DNA from: an uncultured Clostridia bacterium
GTDB taxonomy: Bacteria; Bacillota; Clostridia; TANB77; CAG-508
Assembly: GCA_948630815.1 (NCBI GenBank)
Contig: CAPIEU010000008.1
Coordinates: forward strand, 1 to 64,000
Direction: 5' to 3'
Length of the DNA stretch: 64,000 bases
Shown here: in pieces, positions 29,097 to 36,921 of the stretch
How the letters are laid out: every line of letters begins with the position of its first letter
How positions within the stretch are numbered: the first letter of the stretch is position 1
Notes under the pieces: model-generated
The model's input: the letters and a program-made list of their open reading frames with translations, nothing else
Told to the model about the DNA's origin: nothing
The model's database searches: none
Position numbers and translations under genes: made by a program

Positions 29097-29464
29097 TCTT
29101 TTTTACATAAATCTTGAAAAATACATATTTTTGTAACATTTGTGTAAAATGTATGTAAGTCCGCTCCATCTTGCTGAATGTAGGGCAAGATGGAGCGGAT
29201 TAATATGCTATTACCTTTAACAACAAAAGAGACTTCGCCTCACGGACAGAAATCGCTCGCCTCTACATCGTTTGCATTAAATTTATCGTTGAGGGTTGCA
29301 TATTATGCAACCCCTACAACATTTGCAATTTGTTTTGTTGGTTTTTCTTTTGGGCAGATACGAGGTCCTCCCCTATATTTTATAATGTAAAAAAGAACAG
29401 ATAATACTTATTTTTATAAAATAAATATTATTACTGTTCTTTTTTATCTATTTCTTTTGTTTTA
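29097..29464. other. Intergenic region with divergent palindromes
   Basis: No gene is supported. The region contains GAGGGTTGCATATTATGCAACCCC (29283-29312) and a decayed copy of the dispersed palindrome, GGGCAGATACGAGGTCCTCC (from 29353). It also holds an AT-rich hairpin (AATACTTATTTTTATAAAATAAATATT, about 29403-29430) with a T run that may terminate the spo0E-like gene. Confidence 0.5.
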
Positions 29465-29620
29465 TTATTCTTTTGTTCTTTTTAGCCTTTCGTTGCTTAT
29501 ATATTTTGCTATTAGTTCATCTAATTCTACACTTAATTTATATACTTTGCTATATTCTTCGCCTTGCTCTATGCTTTTGTTTAACTCATCTCTTTTTTTA
29601 CATATTTCATCATTTAGCAT
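29465..29620 (-). CDS. Spo0E-like aspartyl-phosphate phosphatase family protein
   Basis: The 51-residue helical protein starts at ATG 29620, 8 bases after AAGGAG; an ATG two codons earlier is too close to that site. It contains the family signature SxxLD in KLSVELDELIAKYIS, preceded by EICKKRDELNKSIEQG. Spo0E-type proteins dephosphorylate Spo0A-P and delay sporulation. The gene is short but matches the known size of the family. It suggests a spore-forming host. Confidence 0.8.
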   Translation of the reverse strand: MLNDEICKKRDELNKSIEQGEEYSKVYKLSVELDELIAKYISNERLKRTKE

Positions 29621-29748
29621 ATGCATCTCTCCTTTTTAAGCATTTTTATCTTTTGTATATTTTAAAAATACCATATTTTTACATTATAGTCAATAAAAAA
29701 ACAGCATTTTTCTTAGGAATTATGCGACATTATGCGATTTTAAGCAAT

Positions 29749-30541
29749 CTATTTTTTGTTTTTAAGGCATTTATTTTCTTTTTTTGCTATTATTATACAA
29801 AATACTACAAATAATACAAACGATAAAACTCCGAGATATTCTTAAATTATATAACATTAAACTGTCGATTCTTAGGTTTTCTATTATCATTCTTATGAAT
29901 GAATACATTATTATGTAGTAATATGTTATTTGTCCTTGATATTTTCTTTTTTTCGATATTTTATTTAATATTATGAATATTATAAAGTTACAAATTGATT
30001 CATATAGGAATGTTGGATGTACATATTGTATTTCATTTTGTATTTGTATTCCCATTTTCCATGGAAGATTAGTATTAGTTCCATATGCTTCTACATTTAT
30101 AAAGTTTCCCCATCTTCCTATACCTTGTCCTAATGCTAAAAATGGTACTATGTAATCGGTTAAATCTAATAGGTCTATTTTTCTTTTTTTACAGAATATG
30201 TATGCTACCGTTAATCCTCCTATTATTCCACCATATATTGCAAGTCCTCCATCTTTTACGTTTAATATGTCTATTATGTTTTGATAATCTTCTAAACTAA
30301 ATATTACATAGTATATTCTTGCTGATATGAATGATATAGGTATTAGTATTATACTTAAAGTTAGTATGTCATCGAATTTTATACCATATTTCCCATCTTG
30401 CTTTTTGCATAAGAATAATGCTATTAATATGCCTACGACAATTAAAATAGCATACCAATATACTGGGATGCCAAAAATTTCGAATGCAGTTTTATTTATA
30501 TTTAGTTCTAGATTTAATAATGGAAATGTGATTGTGTTCAT
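29749..30541 (-). CDS. lgt: Prolipoprotein diacylglyceryl transferase with +1 shift at CGG near the C-terminus
   Basis: Lgt attaches diacylglycerol to the lipobox cysteine of prolipoproteins in the membrane. Family features are IPVYWYAILIVVGILIALFL, GGLAIYGGIIGG, the signature GQGIGRWGNFINVEAYG and HPTFLYES. Read in frame 0, the C-terminus after LRIS is a charged shifted tail that stops at 29771. Skipping the C of CGG (29833-29831) instead gives RIDSLMLYNLRISGVLSFVL and a normal final membrane helix, ending at 29749. That is exactly 264 codons and matches the SLML..LRI(A/S)..LS pattern of other Lgt proteins. An automatic caller would miss this, because frame 0 also stays open. Confidence 0.9.
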
Positions 30542-30620
30542 TTTCTTTCTCCTTGTGTCTTCTTTTGCAATACGCTCCTAGGTAGTAATATAATTATAAA
30601 AGGTTGCATAATTGTTCTCT

Positions 30621-30794
30621 TTAATAGCAACGAAAAGTATCTTTGCAATTTACATTTTATAAGCCTTGGTGTTGCAACCTACAATTATAACATTTTATAT
30701 GTAGGTTGCTCCAAATCGCACTTCGCTGTCGCTCCGTTTGGTCGCTTACGCGGCTTAAAAATGTAGATTTTCAAGATTACTTTTATTGCTATTA
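30621..30794. repeat. MITE-like inverted-repeat element, copy 2
   Basis: Same ends (TTAATAGCAACGAAAAGTAT...TTTATTGCTATTAA) and same centre as the element at 507-672, with a few substitutions. It lies between lgt and the M16 peptidase gene. The outermost bases form TTAATAGCAA/TTGCTATTAA. Confidence 0.8.
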
Positions 30795-30825
30795 ATAATA
30801 TTAAGCACTAAGAAATGTTATATAT

Positions 30826-32100
30826 TTATTTTCCTTTTACTATTGATACAACCATATTGTCTTGTTTAAATACTTCTTGTAAGACTTGATTTGCATATTC
30901 AGTTGTTACTTGCTCATATTCTTCTAAATAATCGAAACTGTTTATTCCTTTAAAGTAATCTGCTAAAAACATTCTTGCAATATTTGATACATCATTATAT
31001 TCTGTTACATAGTCTCCGTATATTTTTTTCTTTATTCTATCAAATACTTTTTCTTCTAATCCATTTTCTTTATATTGTTTGATAGCTTCTTTTAATTCTT
31101 TTACTACATTTTGTGGATTTTTTGCTATACCTGTTATTAGTATGTGTGCATAGTTTTTGGAAAATTCATAATCTAAGTCTGGCTGTGACATTATATCTCC
31201 TTGTTCATATAACTTTTTATATGTTTTTGAACTTTTTCCAAGTAACATATATAATATTATTTCTATTGCTATATGTTTTTTTACTAGTTCTTCTTTTGCT
31301 ACTACTTTATCTTTAAATCCTATTGCAAATATTGGATTTGTTACGTCCATTGTTACTATTTTTTCTTTAGGTACTATTTCATCTTGTTCCTTAGGATATA
31401 TTCTTTTTATTTCTCCTTGCTGTTCATTTTTTGTTATTCTGTTTTTGATTTCTTGTAATAAGTTTTCTGGTTCAAAGTCTCCACATACTACTAATAACAT
31501 ATTTGATAGGTTATAAAATGTATTATATGAATTGTATAATATCTCTTTGTTTATTTTACTTATTGATTCTATACTTCCTGCTATATCTATATTTATAGGG
31601 TTTTGTTTATACATTAATTTCATTGCGTTCATATATACTTGCCAGCTTGGCTCATCATCATACATATTTATTTCTTGACCTATTATTCCTTTTTCTTTTT
31701 CTACATTTTGGTCTGTGAAATATGGGTTTTGTACATAGTTCATTAGTTCGTCTAAGGCAGGATAAAAATTGTCTGTTGCTTCGAATAGGTATGCTGTATG
31801 GTCATTTGTTGTGTATGCGTTTGCTTCTACTCCTAAACTTGATAATACGTCTAAACTGTTTGTACCATTTGATTGCTCAAATAGTTTATGTTCTAAGAAA
31901 TGTGCTACTCCATCTGGAATGGTTATTTCTTCATTATTTTTTGGCATGATGAAGTGATTATCTATTGAGCCAAAGTTGGTTCCAAATATTACATATTTTT
32001 TGTTTGTATCTTTTTTTGGAATTATCATTACGGTTAGACCGTTTTGTAGTTTTTCAGTAAAAACTTTTTCTTTTACTTTTGAGTTTTCTATAATTTGCAT
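30826..32100 (-). CDS. M16-family zinc peptidase (YmfH-like, catalytic member)
   Basis: The 424-residue protein carries the inverted zinc motif HxxEH in DGVAHFLEHKLFEQSNG, followed by NDHTAYLFEATDNFY and the downstream acidic ligand region EKGIIGQEINMYDDEPSW. These are typical of the M16 YmfH group. Its partner gene lies just upstream (32297-33568), separated by tandem repeats. M16 proteins of this type work as pairs of an active and an inactive half, cleaving peptides in a closed chamber. The start follows GAAAGGAGAAAAAAT. Confidence 0.88.
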   Translation of the reverse strand: MQIIENSKVKEKVFTEKLQNGLTVMIIPKKDTNKKYVIFGTNFGSIDNHFIMPKNNEEITIPDGVAHFLEHKLFEQSNGTNSLDVLSSLGVEANAYTTNDHTAYLFEATDNFYPALDELMNYVQNPYFTDQNVEKEKGIIGQEINMYDDEPSWQVYMNAMKLMYKQNPINIDIAGSIESISKINKEILYNSYNTFYNLSNMLLVVCGDFEPENLLQEIKNRITKNEQQGEIKRIYPKEQDEIVPKEKIVTMDVTNPIFAIGFKDKVVAKEELVKKHIAIEIILYMLLGKSSKTYKKLYEQGDIMSQPDLDYEFSKNYAHILITGIAKNPQNVVKELKEAIKQYKENGLEEKVFDRIKKKIYGDYVTEYNDVSNIARMFLADYFKGINSFDYLEEYEQVTTEYANQVLQEVFKQDNMVVSIVKGK

Positions 32101-32140
32101 ATATTTTTTCTCCTTTCGAAATTTGAAGAATTTTTCTTCT

Positions 32141-32302
32141 GGGCAGGCACAAGACCTGCCCCTACGGCATTTGCATTTATTTTTATCTGTAAATCTCTTT
32201 AGGCAGGCACAAGACCTGCCCCTACAGCGTTTGCATTTATTTTTATCTGTAAATCTCTTTGGGCAGGCACAAGACCTGCCCCTACAGCGTTTGCATTTAT
32301 TT
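32141..32302. repeat. Three tandem 60-bp units carrying the dispersed palindrome
   Basis: Units begin at 32141, 32201 and 32261, exactly 60 bases apart. Each contains GGGCAGGCACAAGACCTGCC (the second starts AGGCAGG), then CCTAC, then GCATTTATTTTTATCTGTAA and AATCTCTTT. The last unit is truncated and overlaps the stop codon of the upstream gene (32297). They fill the gap between two peptidase genes. Confidence 0.9.
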
Positions 32303-33568
32303 CTTGCTTGTTAGAAAATATATTGTGTGTACATTTATTTTATTGCCAAGTTCTATAATTTGCTCTTTTGTTACTGCTTTTACTTTATTTTCGTATTCTT
32401 CAAATGGTACATAGTTTCCTGAAAGTTCTTGACCAAAACAGTATGTTATTCCTGTGTCTTGTTCATCTGGTATGAATTTTATTGTAGATATTATGTTTTG
32501 TTTTGCATTTTGTAAGTCTTCTTGTGTAAATTCTCCATCTTTCATATCATCTAATTGTTTTTTTATAATGTTTAGGGCTTTTTCGTAATTTTTAGTTTCT
32601 ATTCCACAACGTATTAATATGTTATTCATTTGTCTTAGATAATTTGAACCTGCCGTGTATGCAAGGCTTGCTTTTTCTCTTACATTTTGGAATAGTTTAG
32701 AGTTTGCTCCTCCACCTAGTATTGTATTATATACAAGTGCTATATATTTTTCATCTTGATTTTTAGTTTCTATTGTAAGTCCTATTACCATTTTTCCTTG
32801 TGTGATATCCATTTCTTCTTTTATTTCTTTTGGCTCTTTTTTTGTTTCTAATAATTGTTCTTTTTGTTTTTCATACTTTCTTTCGATAAGATTTTTTATT
32901 AATTTATTTTGTTCTATTATTTCTTTTGTTTTTAATATATCTACATTTCCTGATATAAATATGTCTATTTTACAATTTTTTATTATATTTTGATAACAAT
33001 CATATAAGTCTTTTGAAGTTATTTTTTCTAAGTCTTCTATATATCCATATTTATATAGTGCATATGGCTTATTTTTATACATTTCTTCTATTGTTCTTTC
33101 TAGTGAATATCTTGCTTTGTCATCTTTTTTCCCTTCTATGATTTGTTTTAGGTTTTCTATTTCTTGTTTTACATATTCTTCTTTGAATTTATTTTCTTCT
33201 ACTAGTGGATTAAATACTATTTCAAATAATGTATTTAGTCCTTTTTCTAATATTTCTTCTTTTTTAGGCAAGAATTCATCGTTTATTGTTTCTAAATAGA
33301 ATTTTATTATATGATTTTCTCCTATTTTTTCAATTCCACAATTAAATGATGCTCCATACATTTCTTCTAATGTAATGCTTATTTCTTCACTTGTTTTCAT
33401 TAAATTAGAGCCTCTTCTTAAAATTTGAGCTATTAATGCTTCTTTTGTAACTTGCTCTTTCTTTAATGGCATTGTTAAGAATACACTTAATAGGTTTGTT
33501 TTAAATTTGTTTGTTTGTATTTGATGAAGGTTTATTCCTTCTTTTATTTGTTGTTTTTGATAATTCAA
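32297..33568 (-). CDS. M16-family peptidase-like protein (YmfF-like, non-catalytic partner)
   Basis: The 423-residue M16-fold protein lacks the HxxEH motif. The equivalent region reads ALIAQILRRGSNLMKTSEEI, while EEMYGASFNCGIEKIGENHI and ILGGGANSKLFQNVREKASL match the M16 scaffold. It is the first gene of a pair with the catalytic member, so it probably forms the inactive half of the heterodimer. The start follows AGGAAGAGAAGCC. No frameshift is seen. Confidence 0.85.
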   Translation of the reverse strand: MNYQKQQIKEGINLHQIQTNKFKTNLLSVFLTMPLKKEQVTKEALIAQILRRGSNLMKTSEEISITLEEMYGASFNCGIEKIGENHIIKFYLETINDEFLPKKEEILEKGLNTLFEIVFNPLVEENKFKEEYVKQEIENLKQIIEGKKDDKARYSLERTIEEMYKNKPYALYKYGYIEDLEKITSKDLYDCYQNIIKNCKIDIFISGNVDILKTKEIIEQNKLIKNLIERKYEKQKEQLLETKKEPKEIKEEMDITQGKMVIGLTIETKNQDEKYIALVYNTILGGGANSKLFQNVREKASLAYTAGSNYLRQMNNILIRCGIETKNYEKALNIIKKQLDDMKDGEFTQEDLQNAKQNIISTIKFIPDEQDTGITYCFGQELSGNYVPFEEYENKVKAVTKEQIIELGNKINVHTIYFLTSKK

Positions 33569-33805
33569 GGCTTCTCTTCCTTTCTTATTTTAGTTATATG
33601 TTATAGTATAATATATTTTGGTAATTTTATACAATAGTTTTTTGTTATTTTATATGTTGTTTTTTTGTAAAATTTATATTGACTTTTTGTGTTGTATGTG
33701 ATAAATTATTTTTGTTGTTAGAATACTCACCATTGCACTATGATAGTATTCATTAGCATTACTAAATTGTAATGTTAAATATGCTATTGTAGGAGGTGAG
33801 TATAG

Positions 33806-34009
33806 TTGGAATTGTGTATTGGAATATCTTTAGTAATTCTTTCTATTGGTATTGCAGTATCTTTAATTGCGTTAGCTAATTATAGTATTTGCATACATAA
33901 AAAAGAATTGAAGTTGGACCAAACAAAACTAACTTCAATTCTAACAACACTGAGGAGAAAGCTTAACTTTCTTCTCTTTCTATATATTTATATTATAGCA
34001 TATTTATAA
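33806..34009 (+). CDS. Small hydrophobic peptide gene, possible type I toxin-like ORF
   Basis: A strong AGGAGGTGAG lies 5 bases before a TTG start. The product begins ELCIGISLVILSIGIAVSLI, a single membrane helix, and then becomes basic. Two hairpins lie inside the 3' half: GAATTGAAGTT/AACTTCAATTC (33905-33941) and GAGGAGAAAG/CTTTCTTCTC (33952-33976), the second followed by T-rich sequence like a terminator. The true product may therefore be shorter than the open frame. Small hydrophobic peptides with structured 3' RNA are typical of holin-like or type I toxins. That is only a resemblance. Confidence 0.35.
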   Translation: MELCIGISLVILSIGIAVSLIALANYSICIHKKELKLDQTKLTSILTTLRRKLNFLLFLYIYIIAYL

Positions 34010-34099
34010 AAATGTAAATACATTTTGCCAATTTTTTAAATAAATTCGTTAATGTTCACCCTAATATTATTGATAACTAGTACAAATTAAGTAATATTT

Positions 34100-34540
34100 T
34101 TATGCTAATATTTCTTTTACTACTTCATTTATTGTTTTACCATCAGCTGCTACTCCTATTTTTTCTTTTGCCAAACTCATTACTTTTCCCATATCTTTTA
34201 TTGATGTAGCACCTACTTCTTCTATTATTCCTTTAACTATTTCTTTAATTTCTTCTTTCGATAATTGTTTTGGTAAGTATTCTTGTAGTATGCTTATTTC
34301 TTCTTTTACTTGTTTTATTAAATCATCTCTTCCACTTTTTTCATAATCTCCTAGTGAATCTTTTCTCTTTTTTGTTTCCTTTGCTATTATTTCGATTATT
34401 TTATCATCTTCAAGTGTTATTCCTTTATCTTTTTCTACTTGTAAGATTGCTGCTCTTACCATTTGTATTGTATTTTTTCTTATTTCGTTTTTTTCCTTCA
34501 TTGAGTTTTTTAAGTCTTCTAATAATTTTTCTTTTAACAT
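34100..34540 (-). CDS. yqeY: GatB/YqeY-domain protein
   Basis: The 146-residue protein starts MLKEKLLEDLKNSMKEKNEI. It has the family pattern KNTIQMVRAAILQVEKDKG, LSKEEIKEIVKGIIEEVGAT, SIKDMGKVM and a final DGKTINEVVKEIL. YqeY resembles the tRNA-binding tail domain of the GatB amidotransferase subunit. It commonly follows rpsU in Firmicutes, and it does so here, although a 300-base repeat element lies between the two. The start follows GAGAGGATTTGATTTAAA. Confidence 0.92.
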   Translation of the reverse strand: MLKEKLLEDLKNSMKEKNEIRKNTIQMVRAAILQVEKDKGITLEDDKIIEIIAKETKKRKDSLGDYEKSGRDDLIKQVKEEISILQEYLPKQLSKEEIKEIVKGIIEEVGATSIKDMGKVMSLAKEKIGVAADGKTINEVVKEILA

Positions 34541-34564
34541 TTTAAATCAAATCCTCTCATAATC

Positions 34565-34811
34565 AATAATACTTATTAGACCTCCCATCAAACTTCGCTT
34601 GCCACCTCCCTTAGATACAATGAAATAATCTTTTTATTAATCTCCTATTCTCTAAAGAAATTGCTTAAATAAATATTTTTAGTATGTCTTTGTCGATTGC
34701 GGACGAGCAATGCTCGCCCCTACACCTCTCTATTATTAACTAATATGCATTACTTAACAATATTGTATTTAATAGGCGGTCTGCGTTAGCAGACTAGGGG
34801 GGTCTTATAAA
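34565..34811. repeat. MITE-like element with nested palindrome
   Basis: The left end TTATTAGACCTCCC is nearly complementary to the right end GGGGGGTCTTATAA. Inner arms are CGCTTGCCACCTCCCTTAGA and AGGCGGTCTGCGTTAGCAGA. A divergent palindrome GGACGAGCAATGCTCGCCCC, then TACA, lies at 34701-34724. The element shares its CCTCCCTTA style of inner sequence with the one at 5830-6081. Confidence 0.6.
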
Positions 34812-34868
34812 CCAAAAGGCTGAAAATTAGATATTCTAACCTCTAACTTCCAACCTCTAACTTCTAAA

Positions 34869-35039
34869 CTAAAATTTTCTTTTTCTTGCAGCCTCTGATT
34901 TTTTCTTTCTTTTTACACTAGGTTTTTCATAGTGCTCTCTTTTACGTACCTCTTGTAAAACTCCATTTCTTGCACATTGTCTTTTGAATCTTTTTAATGC
35001 GTCCTCTATATTTCCATTATTTACTTTTACCTCTGACAT
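34869..35039 (-). CDS. rpsU: 30S ribosomal protein S21
   Basis: The 56-residue basic protein (MSEVKVNNGNIEDALKRFKR, then QCARNGVLQEVRKREHYEKP) ends KSEAARKRKF. This matches bacterial S21 along its length. The start has a GGAAGGAGGGGAAT site upstream. It normally precedes yqeY; here a MITE-like element has entered the gap. Confidence 0.95.
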   Translation of the reverse strand: MSEVKVNNGNIEDALKRFKRQCARNGVLQEVRKREHYEKPSVKRKKKSEAARKRKF

Positions 35040-35176
35040 GTTATTCCCCTCCTTCCGGTGTTATACACAGTATGTAATCTTAATAAGGGTAGCTTTATTT
35101 TTTAGTTTATATTTTTTCCCTATTTTTAATACGAATAACATTATACTCTATGTTGTAAAGTGTTGTCAATACTAAC

Positions 35177-36124
35177 TTAAGATATTTTGAATAGTTCTCC
35201 TAATGGTTTTGCTTCATTTATTCTTTTTATTGCTTCTGCAAATAATGGTGCCATTGATAGTATTGTTATTTTATCTATTCTTTTTTCTTCTGGTATTGGA
35301 ACTGTGTTTGTTACTACTAATTCTTTTATTGGTGAATTCTTAATTCTTTCTATTGCTGGTCCTGATAATACCCCATGTGTACATCCTGCATATATTTCAC
35401 TTGCTCCAAATTCTTCTAATATTTTTGCTGTTTCTATCATTGATCCTGCTGTGTCTACTTCATCATCAAAGATTACTGCTTGCTTGTCCTTTACATCTCC
35501 TATTACTGTTGATGCTATGGCTCTATCATCATTTCCATCTCTTCTTTTATCTATTAATGCTATTGGACAATTGAAAAATTCTGAATATTTATATGCTTTT
35601 TTTGAACTTCCTGCATCTGTTGCTACTATTACCATATCTTTTAAATTTTTTTCTTTAAAATATGCTTCTAATAGGTTTTCTGCTGATAATCTATCACATT
35701 GAATTCTAAAGTATGCTTGTATTGCTGGATTGTGTAAATCACAGGTTATTACTCTGTCTGCTCCTGCTGCTTCTATTAACTCAGCCATTAATTTTGCTGT
35801 TACTGGTACACGTGGTTGATCTTTTTTGTCTGATCTTGAATATATGTAATATGGTAATACTACATTTACTCTTTTTGCTGATGCACGTTTAACAGCATCT
35901 ATTGTTATTAATAATTCCATTACTCTTTCGTTTACTGGTGGTTCTGTTGTTTGTATAAGGTATACATCTTGTTCTCTAACTGTTTCTAATATTTGTACAA
36001 AGTTGTTATCATTTTTAAATTTCATTGAATTGATTTCTCCCATTGGTAATTCTAAAGAATCACATATTTCTTTTGTAAAGTTATCAGCTGATTTGCTACA
36101 TGAAAAGATTTTAATATTTTCCAT
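35177..36124 (-). CDS. prs: Ribose-phosphate pyrophosphokinase
   Basis: This enzyme makes PRPP from ribose 5-phosphate and ATP for nucleotide, histidine and tryptophan synthesis. At 315 residues it has the usual length. Motifs are the catalytic region YYIYSRSDKKDQPRVPVTAK, the metal-binding CDLHNPAIQAYF, and the PRPP loop VIFDDEVDTAGSMIETAKIL. GCTHGVLSGPAIERI is also typical. It is a single gene with its own flanking spacers. Confidence 0.95.
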   Translation of the reverse strand: MENIKIFSCSKSADNFTKEICDSLELPMGEINSMKFKNDNNFVQILETVREQDVYLIQTTEPPVNERVMELLITIDAVKRASAKRVNVVLPYYIYSRSDKKDQPRVPVTAKLMAELIEAAGADRVITCDLHNPAIQAYFRIQCDRLSAENLLEAYFKEKNLKDMVIVATDAGSSKKAYKYSEFFNCPIALIDKRRDGNDDRAIASTVIGDVKDKQAVIFDDEVDTAGSMIETAKILEEFGASEIYAGCTHGVLSGPAIERIKNSPIKELVVTNTVPIPEEKRIDKITILSMAPLFAEAIKRINEAKPLGELFKIS

Positions 36125-36271
36125 AAAATAGACCCCTTTTTTATTTATTTTTTGATACTTTTTATTATAACACTATTTTTTTTTTTGTATATATTTTTTA
36201 AAATTTTTTTGTTGCTTTTTGTAAATATTATTGTTATTCACAAAAAAGAAGTGTATTACTACACCTCCATT

Positions 36272-36820
36272 TTAGTTTGCCATTTTTATTTCGTCTTTAT
36301 CTAAATCTGCCCAAATGACTTTATTTTCTTTTATACTTTTTGGTACATCTATTACTCTTTGGTTGCTTGAACCTCTAAATTTTAATGATGGATTTTTTAG
36401 TTCTTGTTCGAATTTTCCATCTACTATTACATCTATATTGCTTATTAGTTCTTTTGTTTCGTCCCAATTTTTGTACATATTTCCCATTACATCTTTTTCA
36501 TAGTCAAATCCTGTATAGCACCATATGCTTTTATTAGGAAATTTTTCTTTTACTTTTTTTACTAGTGGTAATAATCCTTTTTGGTTTGCGTGTTCTAATG
36601 GCTCTCCCCCAAGTAATGATAGTCCTTCTATGTAATCTTTATCTAGGTCTTTTAATACTTTATTTATTGTTGCTTCTGTGAATTCATTTCCATATTCAAA
36701 GTTCCAGGCAATTTCATTAAAGCAACCTTTGCAATGATGGTTACATCCACTTACAAATACACTTACTCTAACACCAGGTCCATTTGCTATATCACATTCT
36801 TTTATTGTCGCATAGTGCAT
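36272..36820 (-). CDS. nrdG: Anaerobic ribonucleotide reductase activating protein
   Basis: This radical-SAM enzyme installs the glycyl radical on NrdD. The cluster motif CxxxCxxC is visible in SGCNHHCKGCFNEIAWNFEYG near residue 30. It is followed by GLSLLGGEPLEHANQKGL (the GGE motif) and IWCYTGFDYE. It has 182 residues and lies 101 bases downstream of nrdD. This supports an anaerobic host. Confidence 0.95.
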   Translation of the reverse strand: MHYATIKECDIANGPGVRVSVFVSGCNHHCKGCFNEIAWNFEYGNEFTEATINKVLKDLDKDYIEGLSLLGGEPLEHANQKGLLPLVKKVKEKFPNKSIWCYTGFDYEKDVMGNMYKNWDETKELISNIDVIVDGKFEQELKNPSLKFRGSSNQRVIDVPKSIKENKVIWADLDKDEIKMAN

Positions 36821-36921
36821 ATTGATACCTCCTATTTTGATGTTTGAGGTTGGAAGTTTGATTTAAGAAATTTCTTCGAAGAATATTCTTAAAACTCTAA
36901 CCTCCAACTTCCAACTTCTAA

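Noticed and set aside
32141..32302. CRISPR array
   Set aside because: Units are tandem 60-bp repeats including the spacer part, with no unique spacers, and no cas genes are present.
36843..36918. Inverted repeat around AGGTTGGAAGTT between nrdG and nrdD
   Set aside because: Complementarity is partial and the AACCTCCAACTTCCAAC-type text also recurs near 34835; probably low-complexity repeat debris.
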